From NCBI RefSeq assembly GCF_002932875.1, contig NZ_PSWS01000053.1:122594-186593 (forward strand): a DNA stretch of 64,000 nucleotides, given 5' to 3'. Source of the DNA: Rathayibacter tritici. Lineage in GTDB: Bacteria; Actinomycetota; Actinomycetes; Actinomycetales; Microbacteriaceae. Below are positions 26,049-33,871 of the stretch, piece by piece (the first letter of the stretch is position 1; every line of letters starts with the position of its first letter). The notes beneath the pieces are model-generated. The model was not told the DNA's origin, did not search any database, and saw only the letters and a list, made by a program, of their open reading frames with translations. A program made the position numbers and the translations under genes.

Positions 26049-27013
26049 TGCGCGTCGAGACTCGCCCCGGCGATCTAGCCGGGATCGGCCCCTCCGCGGT
26101 CACGATCGGCAAGTTCGACGGCGTCCACTCCGGGCATCGGGCCGTGATCGGCACGCTGCATGAGCGGGCGCGCGAGCGGGCTCTGGCCGCCGTGGTCGTC
26201 ACCTTCGACCGCAATCCCCTCAGCGTGATCGCGCCGGAGAAGTGTCCGCCCGTCCTGGCCGGCAACGAGCAGAAACTGGAGTTGCTCGCGGGAACCGGCG
26301 TCGACGCGACGCTGTTGCTCACCTTCGACGAGGAGTTCCGCGCGCTCTCGCCGGAGGAGTTCGTTCAGCAGATCCTGGTCGACGCTCTCGAGGCCCGCGT
26401 GGTGCTCGTCGGCTCCGACTTCCGCTTCGGCGCCCGGGGCGCGGGCGACGTCGACCTGCTCCGCGTGCTCGGGCGGCAGTACGGCTTCGAGGTCGAGCTG
26501 ATCGACGACGTGCGGCCCGAGGATGGCCGCCGCGTCTCCTCCACCTGGATCCGCCAGCTGCTCGCAGAAGGCGATGTGGAGCACGCGACGCGCCTGCTCG
26601 GGCACGAGCCCGTGGTCCGCGGAGTGGTCGTGCACGGCGCGAAGCGCGGGCGCGAGCTCGGCTTCCCGACCGCGAATCTCTCTCCCCAGTCGCAGGGCCT
26701 GATCCCGGCCGACGGCGTCTACGCGGGGCGGCTCAGCACCGACGGCGTCACGCATCCCGCCGCGATCTCGGTCGGCAGCAACCCCACCTTCGTCGGAGTG
26801 CCGCCGAAGCAGGTCGAGGCGTACGTGCTCGACCAGACGCTCGACACCCTCGACCTCTACGATCGCGTGGTCGACGTGGCGTTCGTCGGCCGGATTCGCG
26901 GCCAGGTCGCCTACGAGGGCGTCGAGCCGCTCATCCGCCAGATGAACCAGGACGTTCTGCGCGTCCGCGAGGTCCTCGGTATATCGCCTGAGCGCGAGTC
27001 AAGGCCCGCCTAG
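26048..27013 (+). CDS. ribF: Bifunctional riboflavin kinase / FAD synthetase
   Basis: A 321-residue enzyme that phosphorylates riboflavin to FMN and adenylates FMN to FAD. The N-terminal adenylyltransferase domain has AVTIGKFDGVHSGHRAVIG, VVTFDRNPL and SSTWIRQLLAEGDVEHA. The C-terminal flavokinase domain begins near residue 180 with GVVVHGAKRGRELGFPTANL and continues with SVGSNPTFVG and VEAYVLD. The ATG at 26048 overlaps the preceding stop as TGATG. truB and ribF lie close together in most actinobacteria, here with two membrane-protein genes between them. Confidence 0.95.
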   Translation: MRVETRPGDLAGIGPSAVTIGKFDGVHSGHRAVIGTLHERARERALAAVVVTFDRNPLSVIAPEKCPPVLAGNEQKLELLAGTGVDATLLLTFDEEFRALSPEEFVQQILVDALEARVVLVGSDFRFGARGAGDVDLLRVLGRQYGFEVELIDDVRPEDGRRVSSTWIRQLLAEGDVEHATRLLGHEPVVRGVVVHGAKRGRELGFPTANLSPQSQGLIPADGVYAGRLSTDGVTHPAAISVGSNPTFVGVPPKQVEAYVLDQTLDTLDLYDRVVDVAFVGRIRGQVAYEGVEPLIRQMNQDVLRVREVLGISPERESRPA

Positions 27014-27062
27014 CAGGGCCCGCGAGCCCGCACCAGCGGGGGAGGTCGCGGCGCCACCGGCG

Positions 27063-27068
27063 TAGCGT
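27063..27068 (+). promoter_or_regulatory. -10 element of the SDR/DUF2867 gene (leaderless layout)
   Basis: TAGCGT ends 6 bases before the ATG at 27075. Confidence 0.45.
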
Positions 27069-27074
27069 GGCGAC

Positions 27075-28622
27075 ATGAGCGATACCCCCACTGACTCGGC
27101 GCGACCCCTCGCGCTCGTCACCGGCGCCACCGGCTACATCGGTGGTCGGCTGACACCCCGCCTTCTCGAGGCGGGCTTCCGGGTGCGCGTTCTCGTGCGT
27201 GATCCGCGCAAGCTCTCCGACGTGCCGTGGGCGGGTGAGGTCGAGGTCGCCCAGGGCGATCTCGGCGATCCGGAGTCGCTGACCGCGGCCGTGGAGGGCG
27301 TCGACGTCCTCTACTACCTCGTCCACTCGATGGGCTCTGGAAACGACCACGCCCACTTCGAGGAGGTCGAGAGCCGGGCCGCGCAGAATGTGGCCACGGC
27401 GGCGAAGGCGGGCGGCGTCGGTCGCATCGTCTACCTCGGCGGCCTGCACCCCGAGGGCCAGGAGCTCTCGAAGCACCTCCGCTCGCGGGCGGAGGTGGGC
27501 CGGATCCTGATGGAGTCGGGCGTGCCGACCATCGCGCTGCAGGCCGGCGTGATCATCGGCTCCGGATCGACCTCCTTCGAGATGGTTCGTCACCTCACCG
27601 ACGTGCTGCCGTACATGCCCGCGCCGCAGTGGGTGCGCAACTTCATCCAGCCGATCGCGGTGCGCGACGTGCTGCATTACCTCATCGGTGCCGCTTCGCT
27701 CCAGGACGCCTCGCTGAACCGGACCTTCGACATCGGCGGGCCGGACGTGTTGCGCTACGGCCAGATGATGAACGGCTACGCAGTGGAGGCTGGTCTGCCG
27801 CAGCGGCCGATCGCGTCTCTGCCGGTGTTCACGCCGTGGCTGGCCTCGCAGTGGGTCAACTTGGTCACGCCGATCCCGCGCTCGCTCGCGGTGCCGATCA
27901 TCGCCTCCCTCCAGTACGACTGCGTGGTGCACGAGCAGGACATCCGCTGGCTCATCCCCGACCCGGAGGGCGGATTGACCTCGTACCGCCGGGCGGTCCG
28001 GCTTGCGCTGGGAAAGATGCAGGCGGGCGAGATCGAGACGAGCTGGCAGAACGCGGAGGTCGTCGGCGCCCCCAGCGATCCGCTGCCGAGCGACCCGGAG
28101 TGGGCCGGCCACACGGTCTACGTCGACCTCAAGGAGCGGCGCACCCCCGCCGACCCGGCCAAGCTCTGGCGCGTGATCGAGGGCATTGGCGGCACCAACG
28201 GCTGGTACTCCTTCCCGCTCGCGTGGGTGATCCGCGGCTGGATGGACCGCCTGGTCGGGGGAGTAGGGCTCCAGCGCGGGCGCCGCGACTCCGCCCGCCT
28301 CCACGCGGGTGACGCGCTGGACTTCTGGAGGGTCGAGGCGATCGAGCGGCCCACGCTCCTGCGCCTGCGCGCCGAGATGAAGGTGCCCGGAGGCGCCTGG
28401 CTCGAGATGCGTGCCGAGCCCTCCGGAGACGGCGGATCGGTCTACACACAGCGCGCGGTCTTCTTCCCGCAGGGCCTCGCCGGCCGACTCTACTGGTTCG
28501 CGATCCTGCCCTTCCACGGCATCATCTTCAACGGTATGGCCAACCGCATCACGGCCACTGCGGCCGACCTGCCGGACTCCGGCGACGAGCGCTCCCCTGG
28601 CGGGCGCAGGGTGCAGCGGTGA
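27075..28622 (+). CDS. SDR-family NAD(P)-binding protein fused to a DUF2867 domain
   Basis: A 515-residue two-domain protein. The N-terminal atypical short-chain dehydrogenase domain starts with LALVTGATGYIGGRLTPRLL (GATGYIGG is the dinucleotide motif) and contains GVDVLYYLVHSMG and IVYLGGLHP. From about residue 345 (GHTVYVDLKERRTPADPAKL) to the end is a DUF2867-like domain (GGTNGWYSF, WRVEAIERPTLLRLRAEM). Proteins with this fusion are widespread in actinobacteria and related phyla; their substrate is unknown. The ATG is leaderless. The downstream SGNH hydrolase frame is open back into this stop, so the two are probably in one transcript. Confidence 0.85.
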   Translation: MSDTPTDSARPLALVTGATGYIGGRLTPRLLEAGFRVRVLVRDPRKLSDVPWAGEVEVAQGDLGDPESLTAAVEGVDVLYYLVHSMGSGNDHAHFEEVESRAAQNVATAAKAGGVGRIVYLGGLHPEGQELSKHLRSRAEVGRILMESGVPTIALQAGVIIGSGSTSFEMVRHLTDVLPYMPAPQWVRNFIQPIAVRDVLHYLIGAASLQDASLNRTFDIGGPDVLRYGQMMNGYAVEAGLPQRPIASLPVFTPWLASQWVNLVTPIPRSLAVPIIASLQYDCVVHEQDIRWLIPDPEGGLTSYRRAVRLALGKMQAGEIETSWQNAEVVGAPSDPLPSDPEWAGHTVYVDLKERRTPADPAKLWRVIEGIGGTNGWYSFPLAWVIRGWMDRLVGGVGLQRGRRDSARLHAGDALDFWRVEAIERPTLLRLRAEMKVPGGAWLEMRAEPSGDGGSVYTQRAVFFPQGLAGRLYWFAILPFHGIIFNGMANRITATAADLPDSGDERSPGGRRVQR

Positions 28623-28678
28623 CAATGGAGGGGTCCGACGGCGGCGAGACCGCCCGGGACGCCGACGAGAGGAGCACG

Positions 28679-29302
28679 ATGAGCGAACGGTCGATGGCGG
28701 ACGCGGGGCGCGATCTCCAGCTGGGGAAGGTCCTTTTCATCGGGGACAGCATCATTCAGGCCGGTGCCTGGGGCGACTGGCTGACGGAGTCGACAGTCGT
28801 CGACGAGGGAGTCGGTGGGGCCACTACGGCGGACGTCGTCGCGCGGCTGCCCGAGCTCGTCGCGCAGGAGCCGGACACGGTGGTGCTGTTGATCGGCACC
28901 AACGACCTGGCCTGGCACCGCACCACCGAGCACGTCGTGCGCAACATCGAGACCGTGGTCGCAACGTTCCGCCGCGACCTGCCCGATGTGCGCATCCTGG
29001 TCACCTCGGTTCTGCCGCGCGGGCACGAGTTCGCCCCGCAGATCCGCGAGATCAACCGCCACCTCTGGCAGTTCGCGCCCACCGCGCACGCGGGCTACCT
29101 CGACCTGTGGCCGGTGCTCGCGGGGGAGGACGGCGGACTCCTCGAGCAGTACTCGCCGGACGGTCTGCACTTGAACGAGGACGGCTACCACGCTTGGCGG
29201 GAGGCGTTGGGCCCGGCGCTCGAGGCTGTGGTGCGGATGCCCCCGCGGACCCGTCCGCTCACGCTGCCGTACGACGAGTTCGCGCGGCCGAAGACGGCGT
29301 AA
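28679..29302 (+). CDS. SGNH/GDSL-family hydrolase
   Basis: A 207-residue esterase or lipase-like hydrolase. Block I with the catalytic serine is VLFIGDSIIQAG, block II glycine is GVGGATTADV, block III is LLIGTNDLAWH with the oxyanion asparagine, and block V supplies the Asp and His in SPDGLHLNEDGYHAW. No signal peptide is present, so it should be cytoplasmic. The ATG at 28679 was chosen because GAGAGGAG lies just upstream; a GTG at 28619 overlapping the previous stop is possible. The natural substrate is unknown. A strong terminator follows. Confidence 0.87.
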   Translation: MSERSMADAGRDLQLGKVLFIGDSIIQAGAWGDWLTESTVVDEGVGGATTADVVARLPELVAQEPDTVVLLIGTNDLAWHRTTEHVVRNIETVVATFRRDLPDVRILVTSVLPRGHEFAPQIREINRHLWQFAPTAHAGYLDLWPVLAGEDGGLLEQYSPDGLHLNEDGYHAWREALGPALEAVVRMPPRTRPLTLPYDEFARPKTA

Positions 29303-29311
29303 ACACGAGCG

Positions 29312-29339
29312 AGGGGGAGCCGACTGGCTGGTCGGCTCC
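29312..29339. terminator. Bidirectional terminator between the SGNH hydrolase and macrodomain genes
   Basis: A perfect 11-bp stem, GGGGAGCCGAC (29312-29322) with GTCGGCTCCCC (29329-29339), and a 6-base loop. It lies between two convergent genes and can serve both. Confidence 0.8.
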
Positions 29340-29347
29340 CCTCCCCG

Positions 29348-29869
29348 TCACTCTGCGGCGAGGGCGGCCTCGAACGCGGCGAGGGCGGCCTCCGAGAAAA
29401 GCACGAAGCGAACCTCGTCGAGGGCGCCGTCGACGGTCGCCGACCGCACCGACTCCACCGCGATGCGCGCCGCGTCGTCCATCGGCCAGCCGTACACGCC
29501 CGCCGAGACAGCCGGGAAGGCGACCGTGTGTGCGCCGAGGCCGACCGCGATACGAACCGATTCGCGATAAGCGGAGGCGAGAACGGCACTGCGGTCCTCC
29601 GAGCGGGAGTGGACGGGGCCGACGGTGTGCACGACCCAGCGGGCCGGGAGGCGGCCTGCGGTGGTGGCGACGGCCGAGCCGGCGGGCAGGCCGCCGGGCA
29701 ACTCGGTCTCGCGGAGCCGGTGGCAGGCGGCGAGGATCTCCGGACCGCCCGCGCGGTGAACTGCTCCATCGACGCCGCCCCCGCCGAGGAGGGACGAGTT
29801 CGCGGCGTTCACGATCGCGTCGACGTGCTCGCGGGTGAGGTCGCCGAGGACGGCTCGCAGAGAAGTCAT
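29348..29869 (-). CDS. Macrodomain protein (ADP-ribose binding or hydrolase)
   Basis: A 173-residue single macrodomain. The ligand-binding features are visible: GDLTREHVDAIVNAANSSLL in pieces (GDLT then VNAANSSLLGGGGVDGAVH), PAGSAVATTAGRLPARWVVH, and AFPAVSAGVYGWPMDDAARIA. Such proteins bind ADP-ribose and many hydrolyse O-acetyl-ADP-ribose or remove ADP-ribose from targets. The start at 29869 overlaps the stop of mmuM (ATGA) and gives a normal N-terminus (MTSLRAVLGDLT); an ATG 20 codons upstream would add a basic, non-family stretch. It is the last gene of a three-gene minus-strand group with mmuM and a CsoR-type regulator. Confidence 0.9.
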   Translation of the reverse strand: MTSLRAVLGDLTREHVDAIVNAANSSLLGGGGVDGAVHRAGGPEILAACHRLRETELPGGLPAGSAVATTAGRLPARWVVHTVGPVHSRSEDRSAVLASAYRESVRIAVGLGAHTVAFPAVSAGVYGWPMDDAARIAVESVRSATVDGALDEVRFVLFSEAALAAFEAALAAE

Positions 29870-30753
29870 GCGTCCTCTTCCAGGCTGCGGCCGAGAGCGG
29901 CGATCGCCGCCGGACCGACTCGGCAGCACCCGCCGATCAGGTCAGCGCCCGCCGCGCGCCAGGAGGCGACGAGTGCCGGATCGAAGGCCGCGTCGCCCGT
30001 CCAGCGGCGACCGACGGCGTCCCACTCCTCACCGCTATTGGGGTAGACGACGACCAGCTTGCGGGTGACCGAGCGGGCGATGCGCGTAGCCTCGGCGACG
30101 TCACCGGGGGGCCAGCAGTTCACTCCGACGCCGATCACCTCCACGGAGGCGGCGGCGACGGTGAACGCTTCGGCCAGGGGTTCCCCGGCCGCGGTTCGGC
30201 CTGAGCGTCCGCTCACGCAGATCCAGGCGGGGATGGAGGAGCCCGCGAGGGCGGCCACGACGGCGCGCACCTCCCGGACGGAGGGGATCGTCTCGACCGC
30301 GAGCAGGTCCGGGCCGGCCGCGGCCAGCGCCTCGAGGCGGGGGCGGTGCCAGGCGACGAGCTCGTCCACGGTGAGATCGTCGTCGCCGCGGTACTCGGAG
30401 CCGTCGCCGAGGCTCGCACCGTAGGGGCCGACGGAGGCGGCGACCCACCCGCTCTGCGCCCGCCTGGCCAGCGCGACGCTCTCGCGGAGCGCGTGCTCGG
30501 TGAGCCCGGGAGCAAGGCCCGCGGCCGCGAATCCGCTCGCCGACACCTGGTAGCTCGCGGTCACCGCCACCCGTGCGCCCGCCTCGGCGAACGCGCGGTG
30601 GGCGGCGACGATCCGCTCAGGTTCTTCGAGCAGGACCCGAGCGCTCCAGAGGGCGGAGTCGACAGCGGCCCCCTGCGCCTCTAGCTCGGTGCCCAGGCCG
30701 CCGTCGAGCAGCAGCGGACGGTTCCTGGCGGCGGCGATGAGTGCGGCGCTCAC
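29866..30753 (-). CDS. mmuM: Homocysteine S-methyltransferase
   Basis: A 295-residue enzyme of the MmuM/YagD family, which transfers a methyl group from S-methylmethionine (or SAM) to homocysteine to give methionine. Family features: RPLLLDGGLGTELEAQG at the start, TASYQVSASGF, ASVGPYGASLGDGSEYRG, ETIPSVREVRAV, and the zinc-binding cysteines in GVGVNCWPPGD and LIGGCCRVGP. The GTG at 30753 overlaps the stop of the upstream regulator gene (GTGA). The stop overlaps the macrodomain start, so the three genes form one tightly coupled operon. Confidence 0.92.
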   Translation of the reverse strand: MSAALIAAARNRPLLLDGGLGTELEAQGAAVDSALWSARVLLEEPERIVAAHRAFAEAGARVAVTASYQVSASGFAAAGLAPGLTEHALRESVALARRAQSGWVAASVGPYGASLGDGSEYRGDDDLTVDELVAWHRPRLEALAAAGPDLLAVETIPSVREVRAVVAALAGSSIPAWICVSGRSGRTAAGEPLAEAFTVAAASVEVIGVGVNCWPPGDVAEATRIARSVTRKLVVVYPNSGEEWDAVGRRWTGDAAFDPALVASWRAAGADLIGGCCRVGPAAIAALGRSLEEDA

Positions 30754-31028
30754 GAGCGGTTGTGGGAGAGCTCGAAGATGGTCACGAGTTCGGCGATCGC
30801 GGCCTCGCGGGCGTCGCCGCCCTCCTCGAACATCGCGGTGATGTGCGTGCGGAGGTGGTTCTCGACGATGAGCTTGTTCAGCGAGCCGAGCGACTTTTGA
30901 ATGGCGAGGGACTGCGTGACGATGTCGACGCAGTAGTCCTCGTTCTCGATCATCCGCTCGAGGCCGCGCATCTGGCCGCCGAGGATGCGGGCACGGTGCA
31001 GCGAACGCTTTTTGAGGTCCTCGATCAC
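30750..31028 (-). CDS. CsoR/RcnR-family transcriptional repressor with a Cys-His-His ligand set
   Basis: A 92-residue all-helical repressor of the DUF156 family (LHRARILGGQMRGLERMI at the start, KSLGSLNKLIVENHL in helix 2). In copper-sensing CsoR the ligands are Cys-His-Cys with spacings of 25 and 4; here the same positions are Cys33, His58 and His62. His at the third place occurs in the nickel/cobalt sensor RcnR, but the RcnR histidine at residue 3 is absent. The sensed signal may thus be another metal or a reactive small molecule. It leads an operon with mmuM and a macrodomain gene and probably represses it. The GTG at 31028 is leaderless. Confidence 0.85.
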   Translation of the reverse strand: MIEDLKKRSLHRARILGGQMRGLERMIENEDYCVDIVTQSLAIQKSLGSLNKLIVENHLRTHITAMFEEGGDAREAAIAELVTIFELSHNRS

Positions 31029-31034
31029 TCCGCC

Positions 31035-31040
31035 AGCCTA
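31035..31040 (-). promoter_or_regulatory. -10 element of the csoR-like operon (leaderless layout)
   Basis: TAGGCT on the minus strand ends 6 bases before the GTG at 31028. It lies 39 bases from the divergent -10 at 31080-31085, so one operator could control both directions. Confidence 0.5.
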
Positions 31041-31079
31041 CGCTCCGCCGTCCGTACCCGGGTGGGGTATCGGCCCCCG

Positions 31080-31085
31080 TACGAT
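31080..31085 (+). promoter_or_regulatory. -10 element of the membrane protein gene at 31092 (leaderless layout)
   Basis: TACGAT ends 6 bases before the GTG at 31092. Confidence 0.45.
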
Positions 31086-31091
31086 CGAGAG

Positions 31092-31454
31092 GTGAGCACC
31101 CGCAAGCCGACCAGGACGACCGCCGCCCGCTACCCCTCGCGGGACCGGGCGCGGATGGCGCTCGCGCCCGGGATCCTGGCAGCGATCGTGCTGTTGGCCG
31201 GGCTCGCCCTCGTCGGCTCCGATGCCTATGACGTGATCCGGTACCCGGTAGCGATCCTCGCGGCGGTGATCGGCTGGTTCGCGATCCAGGCGCGCGCTTT
31301 CCTGTGGCTGATCGGGCTCGTCCCGGTGCTCGTGCTGTGGAACCCGGTGCTGCCGTTCGCTTTTCCGGACGCGGTCTGGTCGTCACTGAGCCTCGCCGCG
31401 GTCGGCGTCTTCGTCGCCGCCGGGCTGATCATCCGCGTCCCGACCCCGGAGTGA
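31092..31454 (+). CDS. Small membrane protein, function unknown
   Basis: A 120-residue protein starting with GTG at 31092, 6 bases after TACGAT. A basic N-terminus (STRKPTRTTAARYPSRDRAR) is followed by four hydrophobic segments (ALAPGILAAIVLLAGLALV; VIRYPVAILAAVIGWFAI; FLWLIGLVPVLVLWNPVLPF; SLSLAAVGVFVAAGLII). A GLVPVLVLWNP.LPF pattern recalls a family of actinobacterial membrane proteins (DUF6804-like) without known function. It is divergent from the csoR-mmuM operon and could be controlled by the same regulator. Confidence 0.75.
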   Translation: MSTRKPTRTTAARYPSRDRARMALAPGILAAIVLLAGLALVGSDAYDVIRYPVAILAAVIGWFAIQARAFLWLIGLVPVLVLWNPVLPFAFPDAVWSSLSLAAVGVFVAAGLIIRVPTPE

Positions 31455-31507
31455 CGTCGGGCGCGCCTCCCCGCGCGGCGCAGGACCGCCGAGAGCCCGC
31501 CGAGGAG

Positions 31508-31513
31508 TAGACT
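31508..31513 (+). promoter_or_regulatory. -10 element before the SNF2 helicase leader
   Basis: TAGACT ends 5 bases before the first base of the 8-bp stem described at 31519. If active, it gives a transcript leader of about 170 bases before the helicase ATG at 31693. Confidence 0.4.
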
Positions 31514-31518
31514 TCTTC

Positions 31519-31634
31519 TGCATCCGCACGCCGGGGACGCTGCGACCGGGTTTCAGACCCGTTGCTCGGAGCTCCTGACAGCCACCGGATGCACCGACGC
31601 CCGTCGTCTCCCCGGAGGCGATCCGGCGGATGCA
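31519..31634 (+). promoter_or_regulatory. Candidate structured leader with two alternative pairings, upstream of the SNF2 helicase
   Basis: TGCATCCG (31519-31526) is perfectly complementary to CGGATGCA at 31586-31593 and equally to CGGATGCA at 31627-31634, so the two folds are mutually exclusive. Inside the first fold is a hairpin CGGGT/ACCCG with loop TTCAG (about 31547-31561). No known riboswitch class was recognised. The helicase ribosome site lies about 50 bases further on. Confidence 0.4.
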
Positions 31635-31692
31635 CGGCGACGGCAGCGCGCGGGAATCCCTCCTCCGCCCCCGTCACACATCGAGGAGGAGC

Positions 31693-33849
31693 ATGGCTCG
31701 CAGCGGCCAGCGTCAGTCCGGACAGACGCGTCGAGCGTCGAACGCCGCCGGGAGCCGACCCCGATCGCGTTCGCGCGGTGTGGACAACGCGGGGATCATT
31801 CCGATCCTCGCCCGCCGCGTCCGCGAGGTGGAGGCGAAGGCCCAGACCGGCAAGGTCGGGCCGACCAACCGGACGAAATTCTTGGTGATCGCCCTGCTGA
31901 TGCGCGAGGAGCGCAAGCGGGTCAAGGTCGACACCTCGCTCAGCGAGGCCCAGCGCGCCGAGGAGATGAAGCGCCTCGACGGCATCGCCACGATCCTCGC
32001 CAAGACGGCCGCGCGCGACACCAGCCTGATCGCGCTGCTCGAATCGGAGGCGGGCGTCACGCCGGCCGCGCAGAAGCTGCGCCGCGACTGGCTGTTGGAG
32101 GCGGGTGCCGAGCTGAGCCCCGACGAGCTTGTGATCGTGACCGAACCGGAGCCCAAGGCCGAGGTGGCGGTGAACCAGGTCGTGCCCCCGTCGGTGCGTG
32201 CGCGCCAGCTGGCGAACCCCTTCCTCCCGCCGGACTTCTCGATCGCGGAGGCCGTAGCCCCGGCGCCGCGCCGCCGGCTGGACGACTGGGAGCTGCTCGG
32301 TCCGCTCTTCAAGGCCTTCGAGTACGGCGCGGGCGGACGGGCCGCGAGCATGGAGCTCCCGGAGCCGCCGAAACTCGACCGCGTCTCCCCGCGTGGGCGC
32401 GAGCTGATGCCGCACCAGGCGCGCTTCATCGAGAGCGCCCGCGAGGGCCACCGCAGCTTCCTACTCGCCGACGAGCCGGGCCTGGGCAAGACCGCGCAGA
32501 GCCTGCTCGCCGCCTCCGTCGTGGGTGCGTACCCGTTGCTCGCGGTGGTGCCGAACGTCGTCAAGATGAACTGGGCGCGCGAGGTCGAGCACTGGACCCC
32601 GCAGCGCCGCGCCACGGTGATCCACGGTGACGGCGGCACGCTCGACGCGTTCGCCGACGTGGTCATCGTCAACTACGACATCCTCGACCGGCACATCGGC
32701 TGGCTCGGGAGCCTGGGCTTTCGCGGCATGGTGGTCGACGAGGCGCACTTCATCAAGAACCTCCGCTCGCAGCGCTCGCAGAGCGTGCTCGCGCTGGCCT
32801 CGAGGATCCGCGAGACCACTCCGGGACACGACCCGCTGATGATCGCGCTCACCGGTACTCCGCTGATCAACGACGTCGACGACTTCCGCGCCATCTGGCG
32901 CTTCCTCGGCTGGATCGACGAGACCAAGCCGGGGCCGGATCTCCTGGGCCGCCTGGAGGAGACGGGCCTGACTCCCGCCGACACCGGCTTCTACCCGGAG
33001 GCGCGCGAGGCGGTCATCGACCTCGGCATCGTCCGACGCAAGAAGATCGACGTCGCCGCTGATCTGCCCTCGAAGCGGATCGTCGACCTGCCCGTCGAAC
33101 TCGACGACGACCTCGGTCGCTCCATTCAGAAGGCCGAGCGTGAGCTCGGAGCGCGGATGCTCCAGCGTTTCCGGGCCGTCACCGCCTCGATCACGCACGA
33201 GCTCGACGACGACGAGCGCGAGCGGTTCATCCGCATCGTGGCGCAGAGCGAGCTGGAGGAGTCGAAGTCGGCCAAGACCGGCGAGAACGTCTTCACGATG
33301 GTCCGCCGGATCGGCCAGGCGAAGGCGGCACTGGCCGCCGATTACGCCTCGCAGCTGGCCCGCTCGGTAGGCAAGGTGGTCTTCTTCGCCAAACACATCG
33401 ACGTGATGGATCAGGCCGAGGAGACTTTCGAGAAGCGCGAGCTCGCCTCGGTGTCCATCCGCGGCGACCAGACCGCGGCGTTCCGGCAGACCCAGATCGA
33501 CGCCTTCAACGAGGACCCCGACGTCTCGGTCGCTGTCTGCTCACTCACCGCGGCGGGCGTCGGCGTGAACCTGCAAGCCTCCTCGAACGTGGTGCTTGCC
33601 GAGCTGTCCTGGACCTCGGCCGAGCAGACACAGGCCATCGATCGTGTGCACCGCATCGGTCAGGAGGAGCCGGTCACGGCCTGGCGGATCATCGCGGCGC
33701 ATACGATCGACGCGAAGATCGCCGAACTCATCGATGCCAAGGCGGGCCTCGCCGCCCGCGCGCTCGACGGTGCGGACGCCGAGACCGCCTCGGCTGACAC
33801 GGTGCAGCTGGACGCGCTCATGCACGTCCTGCGCGAGGCGATCGGCTGA
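31693..33849 (+). CDS. SNF2-family DNA/RNA helicase-like ATPase
   Basis: A 718-residue superfamily 2 ATPase. After a basic N-terminus (MARSGQRQSGQTRRASNAAG) and a helical region of about 200 residues with no named domain, the ATPase core starts near residue 235: RELMPHQARFIES, motif I LLADEPGLGKTAQS, motif Ia AVVPNVVKMNWAREVE, motif II VVDEAHFIKN, motif III ALTGTPLIND, and the C-terminal helicase lobe with VAVCSLTAAGVGVNLQ and motif VI QAIDRVHRIGQ. It resembles the bacterial SMARCAL1/HepA-like group. It may remodel DNA-protein complexes or act in repair; no partner nuclease or methylase is adjacent, so a defence role is not supported. A good ribosome site (GAGGAGGAGC) fixes the ATG. Confidence 0.88.
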   Translation: MARSGQRQSGQTRRASNAAGSRPRSRSRGVDNAGIIPILARRVREVEAKAQTGKVGPTNRTKFLVIALLMREERKRVKVDTSLSEAQRAEEMKRLDGIATILAKTAARDTSLIALLESEAGVTPAAQKLRRDWLLEAGAELSPDELVIVTEPEPKAEVAVNQVVPPSVRARQLANPFLPPDFSIAEAVAPAPRRRLDDWELLGPLFKAFEYGAGGRAASMELPEPPKLDRVSPRGRELMPHQARFIESAREGHRSFLLADEPGLGKTAQSLLAASVVGAYPLLAVVPNVVKMNWAREVEHWTPQRRATVIHGDGGTLDAFADVVIVNYDILDRHIGWLGSLGFRGMVVDEAHFIKNLRSQRSQSVLALASRIRETTPGHDPLMIALTGTPLINDVDDFRAIWRFLGWIDETKPGPDLLGRLEETGLTPADTGFYPEAREAVIDLGIVRRKKIDVAADLPSKRIVDLPVELDDDLGRSIQKAERELGARMLQRFRAVTASITHELDDDERERFIRIVAQSELEESKSAKTGENVFTMVRRIGQAKAALAADYASQLARSVGKVVFFAKHIDVMDQAEETFEKRELASVSIRGDQTAAFRQTQIDAFNEDPDVSVAVCSLTAAGVGVNLQASSNVVLAELSWTSAEQTQAIDRVHRIGQEEPVTAWRIIAAHTIDAKIAELIDAKAGLAARALDGADAETASADTVQLDALMHVLREAIG

Positions 33850-33871
33850 GCGGCGCGTGGACCGGACGCGA

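Noticed and set aside
31519-31634. SAH or SAM-IV riboswitch before the SNF2 gene
   Set aside because: A few short matches (GACGCTGCGACC, GACAGCCACC) but the conserved core order of either class is not present, and the downstream gene does not fit.
31693-33849. Defence-system helicase
   Set aside because: No nuclease, methylase or other defence partner lies next to it; neighbours are a small membrane protein and thiamin genes.
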